DNA of 64,000 nucleotides from Rhizobium glycinendophyticum (GTDB lineage: Bacteria > Pseudomonadota > Alphaproteobacteria > Rhizobiales > Rhizobiaceae), in the NCBI RefSeq assembly GCF_006443685.1, contig NZ_VFYP01000001.1:806001-870000 (forward strand), given 5' to 3'. Each line of letters starts with the position of its first letter. The first letter of the stretch is position 1. The position numbers and the translations under genes were made by a program. Below are positions 1 to 11,991 of this stretch, piece after piece. The notes beneath the pieces were generated by a model that worked only from the letters and a program-made list of their open reading frames with translations, did no database searches and was not told the origin of the DNA.

Positions 1-884
1 TCCATGTCATCGTCAACCTGAGCGGGCGTGATGTTGTCGAGGCAGGCTGTGATGTGGTCGGTGATCGCGTTGAGCAGTGACACCGAGAAACCGGGCCGCT
101 TCATCAAGCCGATTTGAACCGGTGGCAAGGGCGGGAAACCGTCATTGGCGGTCAGCACCTTCATGCCTGTCCTCAGCGCCGATTCCGGCAGGATCGATAC
201 CGCCATGCCCGCCAGCACGGCGGCTGCGACAACTGTCGAGGACCAGCTCGTGAACAGCACCTGGTAATCCCGGCCATCCGCATCGAGCGCGGAGCAGGCG
301 AGTTGCCGCCACTGACAATCCCGTCGCCCGACCGCAAGCGGCACCGGCGCATCGTCCTTGAGGGGGTGGTTGGCAGAGCCCACCCAGCAGAGCGGCTCGG
401 TCCGCACCACGTCCGACTGGCGCAGCAGCGGGTTATGGGTCACGAGCGCGATGTCGAGTTCCCCTCGGCCCATCTTCTCGGCCAGATCCACCGATGGTTC
501 GCAGACGATATAAAGTTCGACATTCGGATGCGTCTTCGCAAAACGTCCGATGATCTCCGGCATGTAGCGATCTGCATAATCATCCGGAGTGCCGATGCGG
601 AGCGTGCCTTCCAGACGATTGTCGTCGAAGGCGGCGATCGCCTCCGAGTTCAGCCGAATGATCCGCCGCGCATAATTCAGCAGCTTGTCTCCATCCGCCG
701 TCAAACGGTTGCCGCGACCGTCCTTGATGAACAACTGTTTGCCAACACGTTCCTCCAGCCTCCGCATCTGCATGGAGACGGCCGATTGCGTCTTGAAGAC
801 GCGGCCGGCAGCCTTGGTAAAGCTGCCTGTATCCACGATGGCGATGAACGTCTGCAATTGGTCGATATCAAGTGGAGCCGACAT
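1..884 (-). CDS. LysR-family transcriptional regulator (3' end beyond the window)
   Basis: The frame read from the ATG at 884 stays open to base 1, so the C-terminus is cut by the window edge. It begins MSAPLDIDQLQTFIAIVDTG and has the LysR winged-helix pattern (GSFTKAAGRVFKTQSAVSMQ) in the first 60 residues, followed by a substrate-binding domain starting near LEGTLRIGTPDDY. It is divergent from the DUF1127 gene at 1076, with 191 bases between that must hold both promoters. The arrangement recalls VtlR-type regulators of Brucella and Agrobacterium, which activate small DUF1127 proteins; that link is an inference. The LysR assignment is firm, the target is not known. Confidence 0.9.
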   Translation of the reverse strand, partial: MSAPLDIDQLQTFIAIVDTGSFTKAAGRVFKTQSAVSMQMRRLEERVGKQLFIKDGRGNRLTADGDKLLNYARRIIRLNSEAIAAFDDNRLEGTLRIGTPDDYADRYMPEIIGRFAKTHPNVELYIVCEPSVDLAEKMGRGELDIALVTHNPLLRQSDVVRTEPLCWVGSANHPLKDDAPVPLAVGRRDCQWRQLACSALDADGRDYQVLFTSWSSTVVAAAVLAGMAVSILPESALRTGMKVLTANDGFPPLPPVQIGLMKRPGFSVSLLNAITDHITACLDNITPAQVDDDM

Positions 885-1075
885 GAAACTTACCCATCAG
901 AGAGGTTGATGATTATCATTAGAAACATTCGTTGGACTGATCAATATCCATTCGACATCCTGAGGCTGCATTCCGCCCCGGCCATGCAAGGCCAATCGTT
1001 CCACTCCAGCCCCATCGCCTCGTCGCGCAAGCGATCGGGGCATGTCTCTTCGTGCCTGTCAAAAGGATGAACGCC

Positions 1076-1375
1076 ATGCGCACGACCCATCGGACCCTCG
1101 ACCTCGACCTCGCTCTGCCTTTGAACGCGCGCGTTGCGCATTCTCATGGAGTGCTCGTGTGGCTTCGAAACCGGGTGACGGCGCTGCGCAATCGTCTTTC
1201 TGCGAACAGCCTCACCGATCTCGACGACCGCCTGCTCAATGATGTTGGCCTCAGCCGCTCCGACGTCAACAAGGCGCTCAAGGAGACCGGCATAGCTGAC
1301 GATCCTTCGCAGCAACTGGCCCGCCTTGCCCGCCGCCGGGCAGAACTCGCACTGCGCGGCCGCAGGGCAGACTGA
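1076..1375 (+). CDS. DUF1127 small protein
   Basis: A 99-residue arginine-rich protein. The C-terminal half has the DUF1127 signature: LTDLDDRLLNDVGLSRSDV, a short amphipathic helix-turn segment typical of rhizobial small proteins. The N-terminal 45 residues are longer than in the classic 45-50-residue members. I chose the ATG at 1076 because AAAAGGA lies about 8 bases upstream; in-frame ATGs at 1052 and 1067 are alternatives. Related proteins in Agrobacterium affect phosphate and carbon metabolism and RNA turnover, but nothing here gives a specific role. It is transcribed away from a LysR gene and followed by a strong terminator, so it is probably monocistronic. Confidence 0.8.
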   Translation: MRTTHRTLDLDLALPLNARVAHSHGVLVWLRNRVTALRNRLSANSLTDLDDRLLNDVGLSRSDVNKALKETGIADDPSQQLARLARRRAELALRGRRAD

Positions 1376-1421
1376 CACAATTCCCATCCCCGCAGGGTGA
1401 CAGCCAATAGCCCTGCTCTTT

Positions 1422-1457
1422 GCCCGGTTTCGGAAATTTTCCGGACCGGGCTTTTTT
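1422..1457 (+). terminator. Rho-independent terminator after the DUF1127 gene
   Basis: GCCCGGT pairs with ACCGGGC (with an inner CGG/CCG pairing) and is followed by seven T residues. It separates the DUF1127 gene from the chemoreceptor gene. Confidence 0.85.
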
Positions 1458-1573
1458 GTAAACGCTAAAATAACGGTGGCTGTTGTGAAATGCGAAAGGA
1501 ATGGGGCCGGCAAGTAACGACTTGCTAACGGCCTTGTGTCAGCGATGAAGTGGCTTGATCGCGCTACTTCTGA

Positions 1574-4078
<2,505 letters not shown>

Positions 4079-4102
4079 AGGCTCACGCTATTTCCTAATG
4101 AG

Positions 4103-4130
4103 AACGGCGCGGGTAACCGCGCCGTTTGCA
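4103..4130 (+). terminator. Hairpin terminator after the chemoreceptor gene
   Basis: Perfect 10-bp stem AACGGCGCGG / CCGCGCCGTT with a GTAA loop, 24 bases after the stop codon. The T-run after it is short (TTTGCATTT). The stem could act on both strands, since the next gene converges on it. Confidence 0.7.
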
Positions 4131-4161
4131 TTTGAAGATGAACGTGGCTGGAGACGGCGCG

Positions 4162-5052
4162 TCAGCCTTTCGGTGCCTGCGGCTCGTTGTCTGCCGCTGT
4201 CTCGCCCTTGGAGGATGTCAGATAGGTGTCGAAGATCTGCTCCATGCTCTTCTGGTAGCTCTTCTGCACCTCGAGCCCGCTGTCGAACATGGTGTTGATC
4301 ATTGCCGACAGACCTTCCTTCAAGTCCTTGTCCGGTGACTTGGTGGCTTCGGGCTTCGCAGCCTCCGCCGCAGCGGATGCCTGGCCCGTATAGGCGGCGG
4401 CCATGTCCTGGAAAGCCTTGGCAAAAGGATTCGCCAGGAAGGGGTTCGCCTGGGCCTGCGGTTCCGGCTTCTTCGATCCGCCCATCATATCCTGGAAGGC
4501 GCGGGTAAAGGGATTGTCGAACATCGTGTCGGCCTGGGGCTGCGGTTTCGGCTGCAGTCCGGTGCTCTCAAGCCATTGCTGCATCATCGCAGCCATAGGC
4601 GAGGCCGTGAAGGCATTGGCGCCACCGAACTGGCCGGTTGCCTGCTTGAATAGACCACCCATCATCGTATCGGCCATGGCAGGCATCATCTGCTTGAGGA
4701 TGTCCTGACCAATGCCGGTGAGTTGGGCCGCCTGCGCGGCAATCGCGCGGGAAACTTCCTTGGAGCCGAAGAGCTGCTGCAAAACCTGGTTGCCATCGGC
4801 GATGCCCTGCGGCGTAAAGGCGGAACTCATGTCCTCGAAGTATCTGGCATAATTGCCGGAGCTCATCGCGGAGAGCAGGGCCGAGAAATCGTAAGGGTTT
4901 GCCGTATTGCGCTTGAAGCCGGAGGCGAATGCCGGCGTCAGCGCGGCCATGGCCTTCGCCGCCTGTTCCTGGGCCAGCCCGAACTGCCGCGCCATGGCGT
5001 CCATCGCGTTGCCGTTCTGTGCCTGAAGCATCATGTCGAACAATGGCAGCAT
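4162..5052 (-). CDS. DUF937-type protein of unknown function
   Basis: A 296-residue protein without signal peptide or membrane helices. The N-terminal half (QFGLAQEQAAKAMAALTPAF; DILKQMMPAMADTMMGGLFK) matches the helical DUF937 pattern. The middle has two similar repeats, NPFTRAFQDMMGGSKK and NPFAKAFQDMAAAYTG, separated by Pro/Gln-rich linkers. The C-terminal 50 residues (SAMINTMFDSGLEVQKSYQK) look like an amphipathic helix reminiscent of phasin-type proteins, but I do not assign that role. It starts at the ATG at 5052, lies downstream of gshA on the same strand beyond a terminator, and converges on the chemoreceptor gene. Confidence 0.75.
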   Translation of the reverse strand: MLPLFDMMLQAQNGNAMDAMARQFGLAQEQAAKAMAALTPAFASGFKRNTANPYDFSALLSAMSSGNYARYFEDMSSAFTPQGIADGNQVLQQLFGSKEVSRAIAAQAAQLTGIGQDILKQMMPAMADTMMGGLFKQATGQFGGANAFTASPMAAMMQQWLESTGLQPKPQPQADTMFDNPFTRAFQDMMGGSKKPEPQAQANPFLANPFAKAFQDMAAAYTGQASAAAEAAKPEATKSPDKDLKEGLSAMINTMFDSGLEVQKSYQKSMEQIFDTYLTSSKGETAADNEPQAPKG

Positions 5053-5100
5053 GGACGCCTTCTCCCCGAATATGTGCGAATGTGTAAAGCACTATAGACG

Positions 5101-5144
5101 GAAAAAACCCTGGGCAAACCGGTTTCTACCGTTTTGCCCAGGGT
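5101..5144 (-). terminator. Rho-independent terminator of gshA
   Basis: On the minus strand a perfect 12-bp stem (ACCCTGGGCAAA / TTTGCCCAGGGT) is followed by six T residues. It lies just after the gshA stop and before the DUF937 gene. Confidence 0.9.
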
Positions 5145-5171
5145 GGCTTATCTGCGGGATAAGGGGATGCG

Positions 5172-6545
5172 TCAGTACTGGTATTCGTCGAAGACCGGAT
5201 CGACGGAGCCGTTCCAGCGCCCGTGATAGAGACCGAGCAGATCGTCGGCCAGTGTCGTGCCCTTGGCGAGCACCTCGTCCAGCGTGTTGAGGAAGATGCT
5301 TTCATCCTGGCCGTCGCCGTTCAGCCGGGCTCTCGCCTTGAGGCCCTGGCGCGAGATGCCGACCATTTCGCGGGCAACTTCGAGCAGTGGCCGGCCGGCG
5401 ATACTTGCCTTCAGGCCTTGCGCGGGCACAGCATCGCGCATTGCAATCACGTCTTCGACCGTCCACTCTGCGGTCGCAACGTCGGCGGCAGCAAGCGCCG
5501 CATCGTCATAGAGCAGGCCGACCCAGAAGGCAGGCAGGGCACAGATCCGCCGCCAAGGGCCGCCATCAGCGCCACGCATTTCTAGGAAACGCTTCAGCCG
5601 CACATCGGGGAAAAGGGTCGACAGGTGGTTCGTCCAGTCGCCCAGTTGCGGTTGCCAATCAGCAATCTCGCCCTTCAGGGCGCCTTCCATGAACTGCCGG
5701 AAGGTAATGTGCGTGCAGTCATGGTAGCGGCCGTCGCGGGTGACGAAATACATCGGTGCGTCGATCGCCCAACGCACATAGTCACCGAAGGAGAAATCCG
5801 TGTTCAAGGTGAAGGGCAGCACGCCGGCACGCTGGTTGTCGGTGTCGCGCCAGATGTCTCCGCGCCAGGACAAGAGTCCGTTCGGCTTGCCTTCGGTGAA
5901 CGGCGAGGAGGCGAAGAGCGCCGTCGCCAGCGACTGCAGCTTCATCGAAACTCGCATCTTCTGCCGCATGTCGGCTTCTGATGAGAAATCGAGGTTCACC
6001 TGAATGGTGCAGGTCCGGTACATCATGTCCAGGCCCTTGGTGCCGACCTTCGGCATGTAACGAGTCATGATGTCGTAACGCGACTTCGGCATCCGCGGCG
6101 TCTCGGCCAGCGTCCATTTCGGACTGCCACCGAGCCCGAGGAAGCGGATGCCCATCGGCTCGGCAATCTCGCGCAAGACGGCCAGATGCTGGTTGGATTC
6201 CTTGCAGGTCTGATGCAGCGTCTCGACCGGCGCGCCTGAAAGCTCAAACTGGCCGCCCGGCTCGATGGAAATCGCACCCATCCCATGCTGTTCGCCAAGC
6301 CCGATGATGTTCTCGCCGTCCATGATCGGTTCCCAGCCGAGCTTGCCCTGCATGCCCTTTAAGAGCGCAGAGATGCTGGCATCGCCGAAATAGGGGACCG
6401 GGCTGTTGTCGGCGCGGAAGAAGGCGAACTTCTCATGCTCCGTTCCGATCCGGAATTGCTCCTTCGGCTTGGACCCGGCATCCATATAGGCTGCCATATC
6501 GTCGATTGTGCCGAGGGGGGTCTGGTCGGTGGTGTCACGGGCCAT
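5172..6545 (-). CDS. gshA: Glutamate-cysteine ligase (plant/alphaproteobacterial type)
   Basis: A 457-residue enzyme catalysing the ATP-dependent joining of L-glutamate and L-cysteine, the first step of glutathione synthesis in the cytoplasm. The sequence belongs to the GCS2-like family shared by plants and alphaproteobacteria rather than the E. coli type: FRIGTEHEKFAFF near residue 31, ISIEPGGQFELSGAP near 96, and RYMPKVGTKGLDMMYRTCT near 167 are conserved substrate and metal-binding blocks. Length is normal. It starts at the ATG at 6545, and a strong terminator follows. The adjacent rsmE-PiT genes run in the same direction with a gap of about 140 bases, so gshA probably has its own promoter. 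Confidence 0.95.
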   Translation of the reverse strand: MARDTTDQTPLGTIDDMAAYMDAGSKPKEQFRIGTEHEKFAFFRADNSPVPYFGDASISALLKGMQGKLGWEPIMDGENIIGLGEQHGMGAISIEPGGQFELSGAPVETLHQTCKESNQHLAVLREIAEPMGIRFLGLGGSPKWTLAETPRMPKSRYDIMTRYMPKVGTKGLDMMYRTCTIQVNLDFSSEADMRQKMRVSMKLQSLATALFASSPFTEGKPNGLLSWRGDIWRDTDNQRAGVLPFTLNTDFSFGDYVRWAIDAPMYFVTRDGRYHDCTHITFRQFMEGALKGEIADWQPQLGDWTNHLSTLFPDVRLKRFLEMRGADGGPWRRICALPAFWVGLLYDDAALAAADVATAEWTVEDVIAMRDAVPAQGLKASIAGRPLLEVAREMVGISRQGLKARARLNGDGQDESIFLNTLDEVLAKGTTLADDLLGLYHGRWNGSVDPVFDEYQY

Positions 6546-6684
6546 GAATGAAACCTTGTTGAGGCATCGTCGCTGGGCACGGGAGGCCCATCCGACAGGC
6601 TGATTGAACCGGATTTATATGCCGCGCAAGTGAAATTCTCTCAAGCACGGCTCAAAAAACTGGAACAAGCGAAGGGGGGCAAAG

Positions 6685-7422
6685 CTAGCGCCAGTCGCCG
6701 ATGGCGGCCTGCACTACAGCCATCGCGGCCACGGCGGCGGTGTCGGCCCTGAGGATTCGTGGCCCCAGAGGGATGGCCGTCACGAAGGGCAGGGAGCGCA
6801 AGAGTCGACGCTCCTCGTCCGAAAACCCGCCTTCCGGCCCCACCAGAAGCGCAAGCGACTTTTCCTCGATCCGGGAGAGGGCCGGGAGAGGATTTTGGGT
6901 CGAGCTGTCCTCGTCGCAATAGATGATCCGCCGCTCAGGCGGCCAACGGTCTAGAAGATCACGCAACTTCACCGGCTCTGTCACGCTGGGAATAGCGAGG
7001 ATCCCGCATTGCTCTGCTGCCTCGACGGCATTCGCCTGCAGCCGCTCGACGCTGCCGATCTTGCCTTGAACGTGCTGGGTCATCACCGGCTGCAAAACAC
7101 CGGCACCCATTTCCACGGCCTTCTGCACCAGATAATCCATCCGGCCGACCTTCAGCGGGGCAAAGAGGAAATGCAGGTCGCTATCCCCAGGCTGCGGTCG
7201 CGTCTCCTCGACGGGGGTCAGCAGGATGCGTTTGCGCGTGGGAAAGCTGACGGTTGCCCGCCACTCGCCGTGACGGCCGTTGAACAGCAGCAGCTCAGCG
7301 CCCTCATCATAGCGCAGCACGTGAGCGAGATAGTTGAACTGCTCGGCTGTCGCTTCGATCGCCTGCCCGGCCGCGAGATCCGGCATGACATGAAGCCGCT
7401 GCATCTTGTAGTTCGCACGCAT
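6685..7422 (-). CDS. rsmE: 16S rRNA m3U1498 methyltransferase RsmE
   Basis: A 245-residue SPOUT-family methyltransferase that methylates N3 of U1498 in 16S rRNA. An N-terminal PUA-like RNA-binding segment ([20 protein letters not shown]) precedes the knotted domain with [18 protein letters not shown] and the C-terminal [19 protein letters not shown], the AdoMet-binding motifs of this family. I chose the ATG at 7422 because AGGAGCGA lies about 8 bases upstream. It lies 20 bases after the stop of the phosphate permease gene and is probably co-transcribed with it. Confidence 0.95.
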   Translation of the reverse strand: MRANYKMQRLHVMPDLAAGQAIEATAEQFNYLAHVLRYDEGAELLLFNGRHGEWRATVSFPTRKRILLTPVEETRPQPGDSDLHFLFAPLKVGRMDYLVQKAVEMGAGVLQPVMTQHVQGKIGSVERLQANAVEAAEQCGILAIPSVTEPVKLRDLLDRWPPERRIIYCDEDSSTQNPLPALSRIEEKSLALLVGPEGGFSDEERRLLRSLPFVTAIPLGPRILRADTAAVAAMAVVQAAIGDWR

Positions 7423-7442
7423 CGGAAAAATCGCTCCTGTCA

Positions 7443-8948
7443 TCAGCCAACGAGCTGAGACATAATCCAATAGATGATCGCTGCAAGCCCTGCAGAGAAC
7501 GGAACGGTAATGACCCAGGCGGCGACGATTGTCATGAAATGCGATCGCCGGACGAGATAGCGACGGCGCAGCTCTTCCGGGTTCCGCTCGGGTTTCGGCT
7601 CAACCTCCCAGCGCTCCGCCTTGGCGCGCATATACTCGACCCTGCGCGTGGAATTACGCGTGTACCATTCGCGAAAGAAGCCGACGCCGAAGACGGCCCC
7701 GACAGCAATGTGGGTCGAACTCACCGGTAATCCCATCGCAGAGGCGACAAGCACGGTGATCGCCGTCGACAGCGATACGCTATAGGCCCGCATCGGGTTG
7801 AGTTTGGTGATTTCTTCACCGACGATCCGGATGAGCCGTGGGCCGTAAAGCAGAATTCCAGTGGAGATGCCGAAGGCGCCGATCAGCACGACCCAAAGGT
7901 GCGGTGCGTCACCGGTGGGCAGTCCGTAAGTCCCCGTCGCGTCAACGATTGCCGTCAGCGGACCGATGGCATTGGCGACGTCGTTTGCTCCATGCGCGAA
8001 GGACAGGAGCGCAGCTGCGAAAATCAGCGGCAGGCGGAACAGTTTGCGCAGGGACTGGTTGCGGTTTTCGAGCCCGATGGACTGTCGCCTTATGAGCGGG
8101 ACGGCAGCCGCCCAGGAGAGCAGTCCAGAGACAAGGCCGATCGCGAGCGCCATCGGCATGCTGATCGGGATAATCTGCCCGAGCCCTTTCAGGGCGAGGT
8201 AGCTCAAAAAAGCGCCCACCATCACAGCGATAAGGATCGGCACCCATCGGCGGGCCGACTCGATCTTGTCCTCCCGGTATATGACGAATTCCTTGATGAA
8301 GGCGAGAACCAGCGCTGCGATGACGCCGCCGATAAGGGGGGAAAGCATCCAGCTCGCCGTAATGCCACTGACGATGCCCCAGTTGAGCGCCGTAGGTCCG
8401 GCGGCAGCGACGCCCGCGCCCAGAACCCCGCCAACGACGGCATGGGTGGTCGAGACCGGTGCATTAATCCACGTGGCAAGATTGATCCAAAGTCCGGCCG
8501 ACAGGAGTGCCGCCATCATTGCCCAGACGAAGGCGTCTGAAGACCCTGTCATGGACGGGGCAATGATGCCGCTCGAGATCGTCGAGACAACCTCGTTCCC
8601 GGCAATCATGGCACCGGCGATCTCGAAGACCACGGCAAGCGACAGGGCGGTCGCCATGGTCATGACGCGGGCACCGACTGCCGGGCCGACATTGTTTGTC
8701 ACGTCATTGGCACCAATGTTCATTGCCATATAGGCGGCGAGGGCGGCAGCGGCGATTACGACAGCAGCGCCCGGCCTGCCTGCGGCGGCGCCGGCGGCAA
8801 CCACTGTGGCAAGGATGACGAAGATCAGGCCGAGGCCGAGCGGTGCCAACCCGCGCGACACGTGCTGCGAGGCGGCCTCGATATGGGCGACTTTGCCCAG
8901 ATCCTTGTCCAGGGTCGGCTTCAAAAGCTTTGGCGTCGTTTTGCCCAT
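7443..8948 (-). CDS. Inorganic phosphate transporter, PiT family
   Basis: A 501-residue multi-helix inner-membrane protein of the PiT family (low-affinity phosphate:proton symport, often as metal-phosphate). The duplicated family signature is visible: [20 protein letters not shown] near residue 76 and [20 protein letters not shown] in the second half. Each is followed by conserved [14 protein letters not shown] and [14 protein letters not shown] segments. The extra N-terminal 40 residues with a cytoplasmic start ([19 protein letters not shown]) are typical of the rhizobial form. No phoU/pap gene lies beside it here. rsmE follows 20 bases downstream. Confidence 0.93.
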   Translation of the reverse strand: MGKTTPKLLKPTLDKDLGKVAHIEAASQHVSRGLAPLGLGLIFVILATVVAAGAAAGRPGAAVVIAAAALAAYMAMNIGANDVTNNVGPAVGARVMTMATALSLAVVFEIAGAMIAGNEVVSTISSGIIAPSMTGSSDAFVWAMMAALLSAGLWINLATWINAPVSTTHAVVGGVLGAGVAAAGPTALNWGIVSGITASWMLSPLIGGVIAALVLAFIKEFVIYREDKIESARRWVPILIAVMVGAFLSYLALKGLGQIIPISMPMALAIGLVSGLLSWAAAVPLIRRQSIGLENRNQSLRKLFRLPLIFAAALLSFAHGANDVANAIGPLTAIVDATGTYGLPTGDAPHLWVVLIGAFGISTGILLYGPRLIRIVGEEITKLNPMRAYSVSLSTAITVLVASAMGLPVSSTHIAVGAVFGVGFFREWYTRNSTRRVEYMRAKAERWEVEPKPERNPEELRRRYLVRRSHFMTIVAAWVITVPFSAGLAAIIYWIMSQLVG

Positions 8949-9124
8949 GGGCCGGCTGCCTCCGGAAGAGGCCCCGTCCTGGTCCTCGTTCTTGCATGTC
9001 TAACGGCGGTTGATGAACGTGACGCGTCGGCGACCGCCGGCCATGTCTCGGGTTCACATCAATCCGAAGGCACTAACGGCAAAGGCCAGCGGGTTCAATA
9101 TGACAGTTTTGTGACGGGGCCGTT

Positions 9125-9634
9125 TCAGGCCACCTCGGCGGATTTTTTTGGGTTTTCCGCCTGGCTCTGCAAGAGGCTGGGGAAGGCACGGAACAGCGTT
9201 TTCAGCTCCGGTTCATCGACGCGGTTCGCAGCTTCCTCGCAGCTTACCCATTCCAGTCGGCGGCTTCCCTTCTCCGGAAAGTCCTTGAGCATGGACTTGA
9301 CCAGAAGGCTATAGACCTGAACCCGTGTGGGCACCTTCAGGCCTCCGTTCATCTTCTTCATGTAGCCATAGCTGCCGATGGGGTCGCGCTCGGCCTTGCC
9401 CTTGATGCCGGCTTCTTCATAGGCCTCCCGCTCGGCGATGGCATGCGGCTGCTTGCCGGACATGTGCCAACCCTTGGGGATCACCCAGCGTCCCGTATCA
9501 CGGCTGGTGATCACAAGCACTTCGAGTTCATTGGTCTTCTTGCGCCTGCGGTGACAGATTGCAGCAAATTGCTGCCGCGGCGGTCGCTGCAGCATGAGCC
9601 TGATGTCGGATGTGATACGGCCGATGATTCCCAA
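9125..9634 (-). CDS. Nudix hydrolase
   Basis: A 169-residue Nudix protein. The Nudix box is complete: G-x5-E-x7-REAYEEAG, read as GKQPHAIAEREAYEEAGIKG near residues 60-79, so metal-dependent hydrolysis of a nucleoside diphosphate-linked substrate is expected. The length and the pattern ending REYEEAG-type plus YGYMKK recall diadenosine/diphosphoinositol-polyphosphate hydrolases of the rhizobial type, but the substrate cannot be told. The start is a TTG at 9634 with GAGGTG 9 bases upstream; an in-frame ATG lies 14 codons later. It lies about 180 bases downstream of the mannosylfructose genes and appears separate. Confidence 0.85.
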   Translation of the reverse strand: MGIIGRITSDIRLMLQRPPRQQFAAICHRRRKKTNELEVLVITSRDTGRWVIPKGWHMSGKQPHAIAEREAYEEAGIKGKAERDPIGSYGYMKKMNGGLKVPTRVQVYSLLVKSMLKDFPEKGSRRLEWVSCEEAANRVDEPELKTLFRAFPSLLQSQAENPKKSAEVA

Positions 9635-9816
9635 TGGATTTGCACCTCGATTCGGGTGATTAGCGCATGATCAGCTGCTTAAATGAGGGCCGATCGATGT
9701 CATAGGCAAGCACTTAATGATCTGGATCTGCGGCGTAGCAGCCGATCTCTCGGCAGGAATATGTCGCTGCGACATGCAGTGCCGCATCTGGCAAAGCCAG
9801 CAGGGGGTGTCCTCTT

Positions 9817-10566
9817 TCAACCGGGATCGAGTAACCCCAATTGCCTGAGGCCATCCAGAACGCCCCAAGCGGCTCGGCCGTTGCCGTGGACGATAGCATT
9901 TCTAGCCTGTGCAAGGCTGGAGAGCTCCCCCAGAGCGTTTTCCGGCAGGATGCCGGTCACCCCTTCGAGTTCAAACATCGCACGATCATTGCCGGTGTCG
10001 CCGGCGACCACCACGAAGGAGAGTCCGATCCCCAGTTCTGTGCACAGCCAGCGGAGCGCTTGACCCTTGTCGGCGGCGCTGGGGATGATGTCGAGATCGC
10101 GTTGGCTGGAATAGACCAACCGCGCCTCCTGACCCTCCACCTGCAATCGGTTCTCGATCGCTTCCAGGTCTGCCTGCCCGGCATCATGGAGGTACCAGCT
10201 GGATTTCAGCGGATGCTGATAGTGGTCCGGCTGGCGCGACAGGTTATCCAGCGACCCCAGCACCGCTTCGACACGATCGACGTCAAATCCGCGATCCAGT
10301 GTCGCCCGATAGGCATCGCCAAGATGGGGCCAGGCCTCCGAATGAAGCATCGTCCCGACTCCTCCGATGATGAAGTCGGCCATAGGCAGCCCTTCTTCGG
10401 CGGTGAAGGCGAGGATATCTTCAACCAGCCGGCCGCTATTGTAGACCAACAGGGGACGCCGGTCGTCGGGTAGGGCCGACCAATGTCTCGCAAAGGCATG
10501 GGCGCCATCACGGTCGCCCGCGAGCGTGCCATCCAGATCGGAACAAAAGAGTTGGATCGGGTTCAA
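9817..10566 (-). CDS. mfppA: Mannosylfructose-phosphate phosphatase (sucrose-phosphatase-like HAD)
   Basis: A 249-residue HAD-superfamily phosphatase of the sucrose-phosphate phosphatase type. Motif I is FCSDLDGTLAG near residue 7 and the motif III-IV region is VVVAGDTGNDRAMFE. Serine/Thr motif II is around VYNSGRLVED. It begins at a TTG that overlaps the stop of the upstream glycosyltransferase (TTGA), so the two are translationally coupled. In Agrobacterium tumefaciens this pair makes mannosylfructose: the synthase forms mannosylfructose-6F-phosphate and the phosphatase releases the free sugar. The assignment rests on family and gene pairing; sucrose-6-phosphate as substrate cannot be excluded by eye. 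Confidence 0.8.
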   Translation of the reverse strand: MNPIQLFCSDLDGTLAGDRDGAHAFARHWSALPDDRRPLLVYNSGRLVEDILAFTAEEGLPMADFIIGGVGTMLHSEAWPHLGDAYRATLDRGFDVDRVEAVLGSLDNLSRQPDHYQHPLKSSWYLHDAGQADLEAIENRLQVEGQEARLVYSSQRDLDIIPSAADKGQALRWLCTELGIGLSFVVVAGDTGNDRAMFELEGVTGILPENALGELSSLAQARNAIVHGNGRAAWGVLDGLRQLGLLDPG

Positions 10567-11900
10567 TCGCCGTCATTCCAGGGTTCGGCCCAGTCGCTTT
10601 CCTCCAGAGCCTGCGCCACCGGCCGCCCCTCGACAAGGGCGATCAGCTGTTGCGCAATACCGGTCCAGGTAAAGAGACTGCGAGCCTTGTGCGCACCCAT
10701 CCGGGAAAGCCGGCCGTAAAGCCGCGGGTGGTTGAGCGGTTTCATCATCGTAATACCAAGATCCTCCTTGTCGAAAGGATCCGCATAGAGCGCGTGCCGG
10801 CCGTAGCTCACGGCGCGAAACAGACCTCCATGAATGGTGACGATCGTCGGTGTTCCGCTCGCCATCGCTTCGATTGCGGTCATGCCGAAGGGTTCATAGC
10901 GGCTGGACAGCACAAACAGGTCGGCTGCGCGATACATGTCCGAGAGATCCTCGTCGGCCACGAAGCCACTGAACTCCACCCTGTCAGTCAGTCCTAGATC
11001 AGCGACCTGCTGCTTCAGCTGCGCAAGGATCGTCTCTTCCTGCGCATCGAGACTTTCGCCACCCAGTGCCAGCCGTAGCCGTGCGTCCGGAACGCGCCCG
11101 GCCAGCACCGAAAAGCCATCGATCAGGAGGTCATAGCCCTTGTTAGTGGCGAGCCTGCCGAGCGCCAGGATCGTCCGGCCCTCGAAGCCGAAGCGTTGGC
11201 GGAGCATCTGTCGTGACGACTCGGAGACCGGATAGAAGCGGTTGTCGTCGTAACCCGGCGGAATCATGTGAACCCGGCTGCGCGACAGCCCATAATCTTC
11301 AGTCAGCATATCGAGCTGGATGGGGGTTGTCGCAATCACCAGCTGGCAGCTGCGATAGACGATAAGCTCGTGCTGGATGCGTTCCTTGAAGTTGAATTCC
11401 TGCTCGAACTTGTCGGCCCGTTCCGGGTAGTCGGTTTCCATCTGCCGCTTCTTCCACAGACCGAGGGAGTGCGGCGTGTGGATATGCGGCACGCGAAGTG
11501 CCTCGGACAGCCGCTGACCGGCGACGCCGGCATCCCAGTAGTGGCTGTTGATGAAGAGGTACTTCAGGCCCTCACGCTTGATGAAGCGAAGAGCCTTCTC
11601 GTTCCACTCGCCCAGGTGACGATGCAGATATTCCTTCGCAATGAAGTCCGGGCCACCGCAGGGAATGCGGATCACCCGCACATTTTCGTCGACTTCATCG
11701 AATTCGGGCTGGTCTTCGAAGCGGCGGGTATAGATGTCGACCTTGTGCCCGAGTTGGGCCAGCTTCTTGGCGAGCTCCAGCACATAAACGACCTGTCCGC
11801 CAGTGTCGGCCGCACCCAGGGGTGGTTGGGCGGCGACATAGCCATGGGTCGAGATGAGCGCGATGCGCGGTGTCTCCAATGCGTCCGATGTCGGTGCCAT
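10563..11900 (-). CDS. mfpsA: Mannosylfructose-phosphate synthase (GT4 family)
   Basis: A 445-residue GT4 glycosyltransferase resembling sucrose-phosphate synthase. The N-terminal acceptor region has the family block AAQPPLGAADTGGQVVYVLE, then HTPHSLGLWKKRQM. The C-terminal nucleotide-sugar domain has GRLATNKGYDLLIDGF and the E-x7-E motif in SSRYEPFGMTAIEAMASGTP. In Agrobacterium the homologous enzyme transfers mannose from GDP-mannose to fructose 6-phosphate. Mannosylfructose serves as an osmolyte. It starts at the ATG at 11900 after GGGGG and is followed by the overlapping phosphatase gene. An inverted repeat lies 15-91 bases upstream. Confidence 0.85.
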   Translation of the reverse strand: MAPTSDALETPRIALISTHGYVAAQPPLGAADTGGQVVYVLELAKKLAQLGHKVDIYTRRFEDQPEFDEVDENVRVIRIPCGGPDFIAKEYLHRHLGEWNEKALRFIKREGLKYLFINSHYWDAGVAGQRLSEALRVPHIHTPHSLGLWKKRQMETDYPERADKFEQEFNFKERIQHELIVYRSCQLVIATTPIQLDMLTEDYGLSRSRVHMIPPGYDDNRFYPVSESSRQMLRQRFGFEGRTILALGRLATNKGYDLLIDGFSVLAGRVPDARLRLALGGESLDAQEETILAQLKQQVADLGLTDRVEFSGFVADEDLSDMYRAADLFVLSSRYEPFGMTAIEAMASGTPTIVTIHGGLFRAVSYGRHALYADPFDKEDLGITMMKPLNHPRLYGRLSRMGAHKARSLFTWTGIAQQLIALVEGRPVAQALEESDWAEPWNDGD

Positions 11901-11914
11901 GGGTCCCCCGTTGT

Positions 11915-11991
11915 GAAAAATTCATCCGTATGAAGCGGGAAGATAACACGATAGCCAGAATCATGTTCCGAATAATCGGATGAAAATTCTC
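11915..11991. promoter_or_regulatory. Inverted repeat in the mfpsA promoter region
   Basis: GAAAAATTCATCCG (11915-11928) is partly mirrored by CGGATGAAAATTCTC (11977-11991): the inner eight bases match exactly, the outer ones only partly. The location, within 100 bases of the mfpsA start, suits an operator or a promoter element. The protein that would bind it is unknown. Confidence 0.35.
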
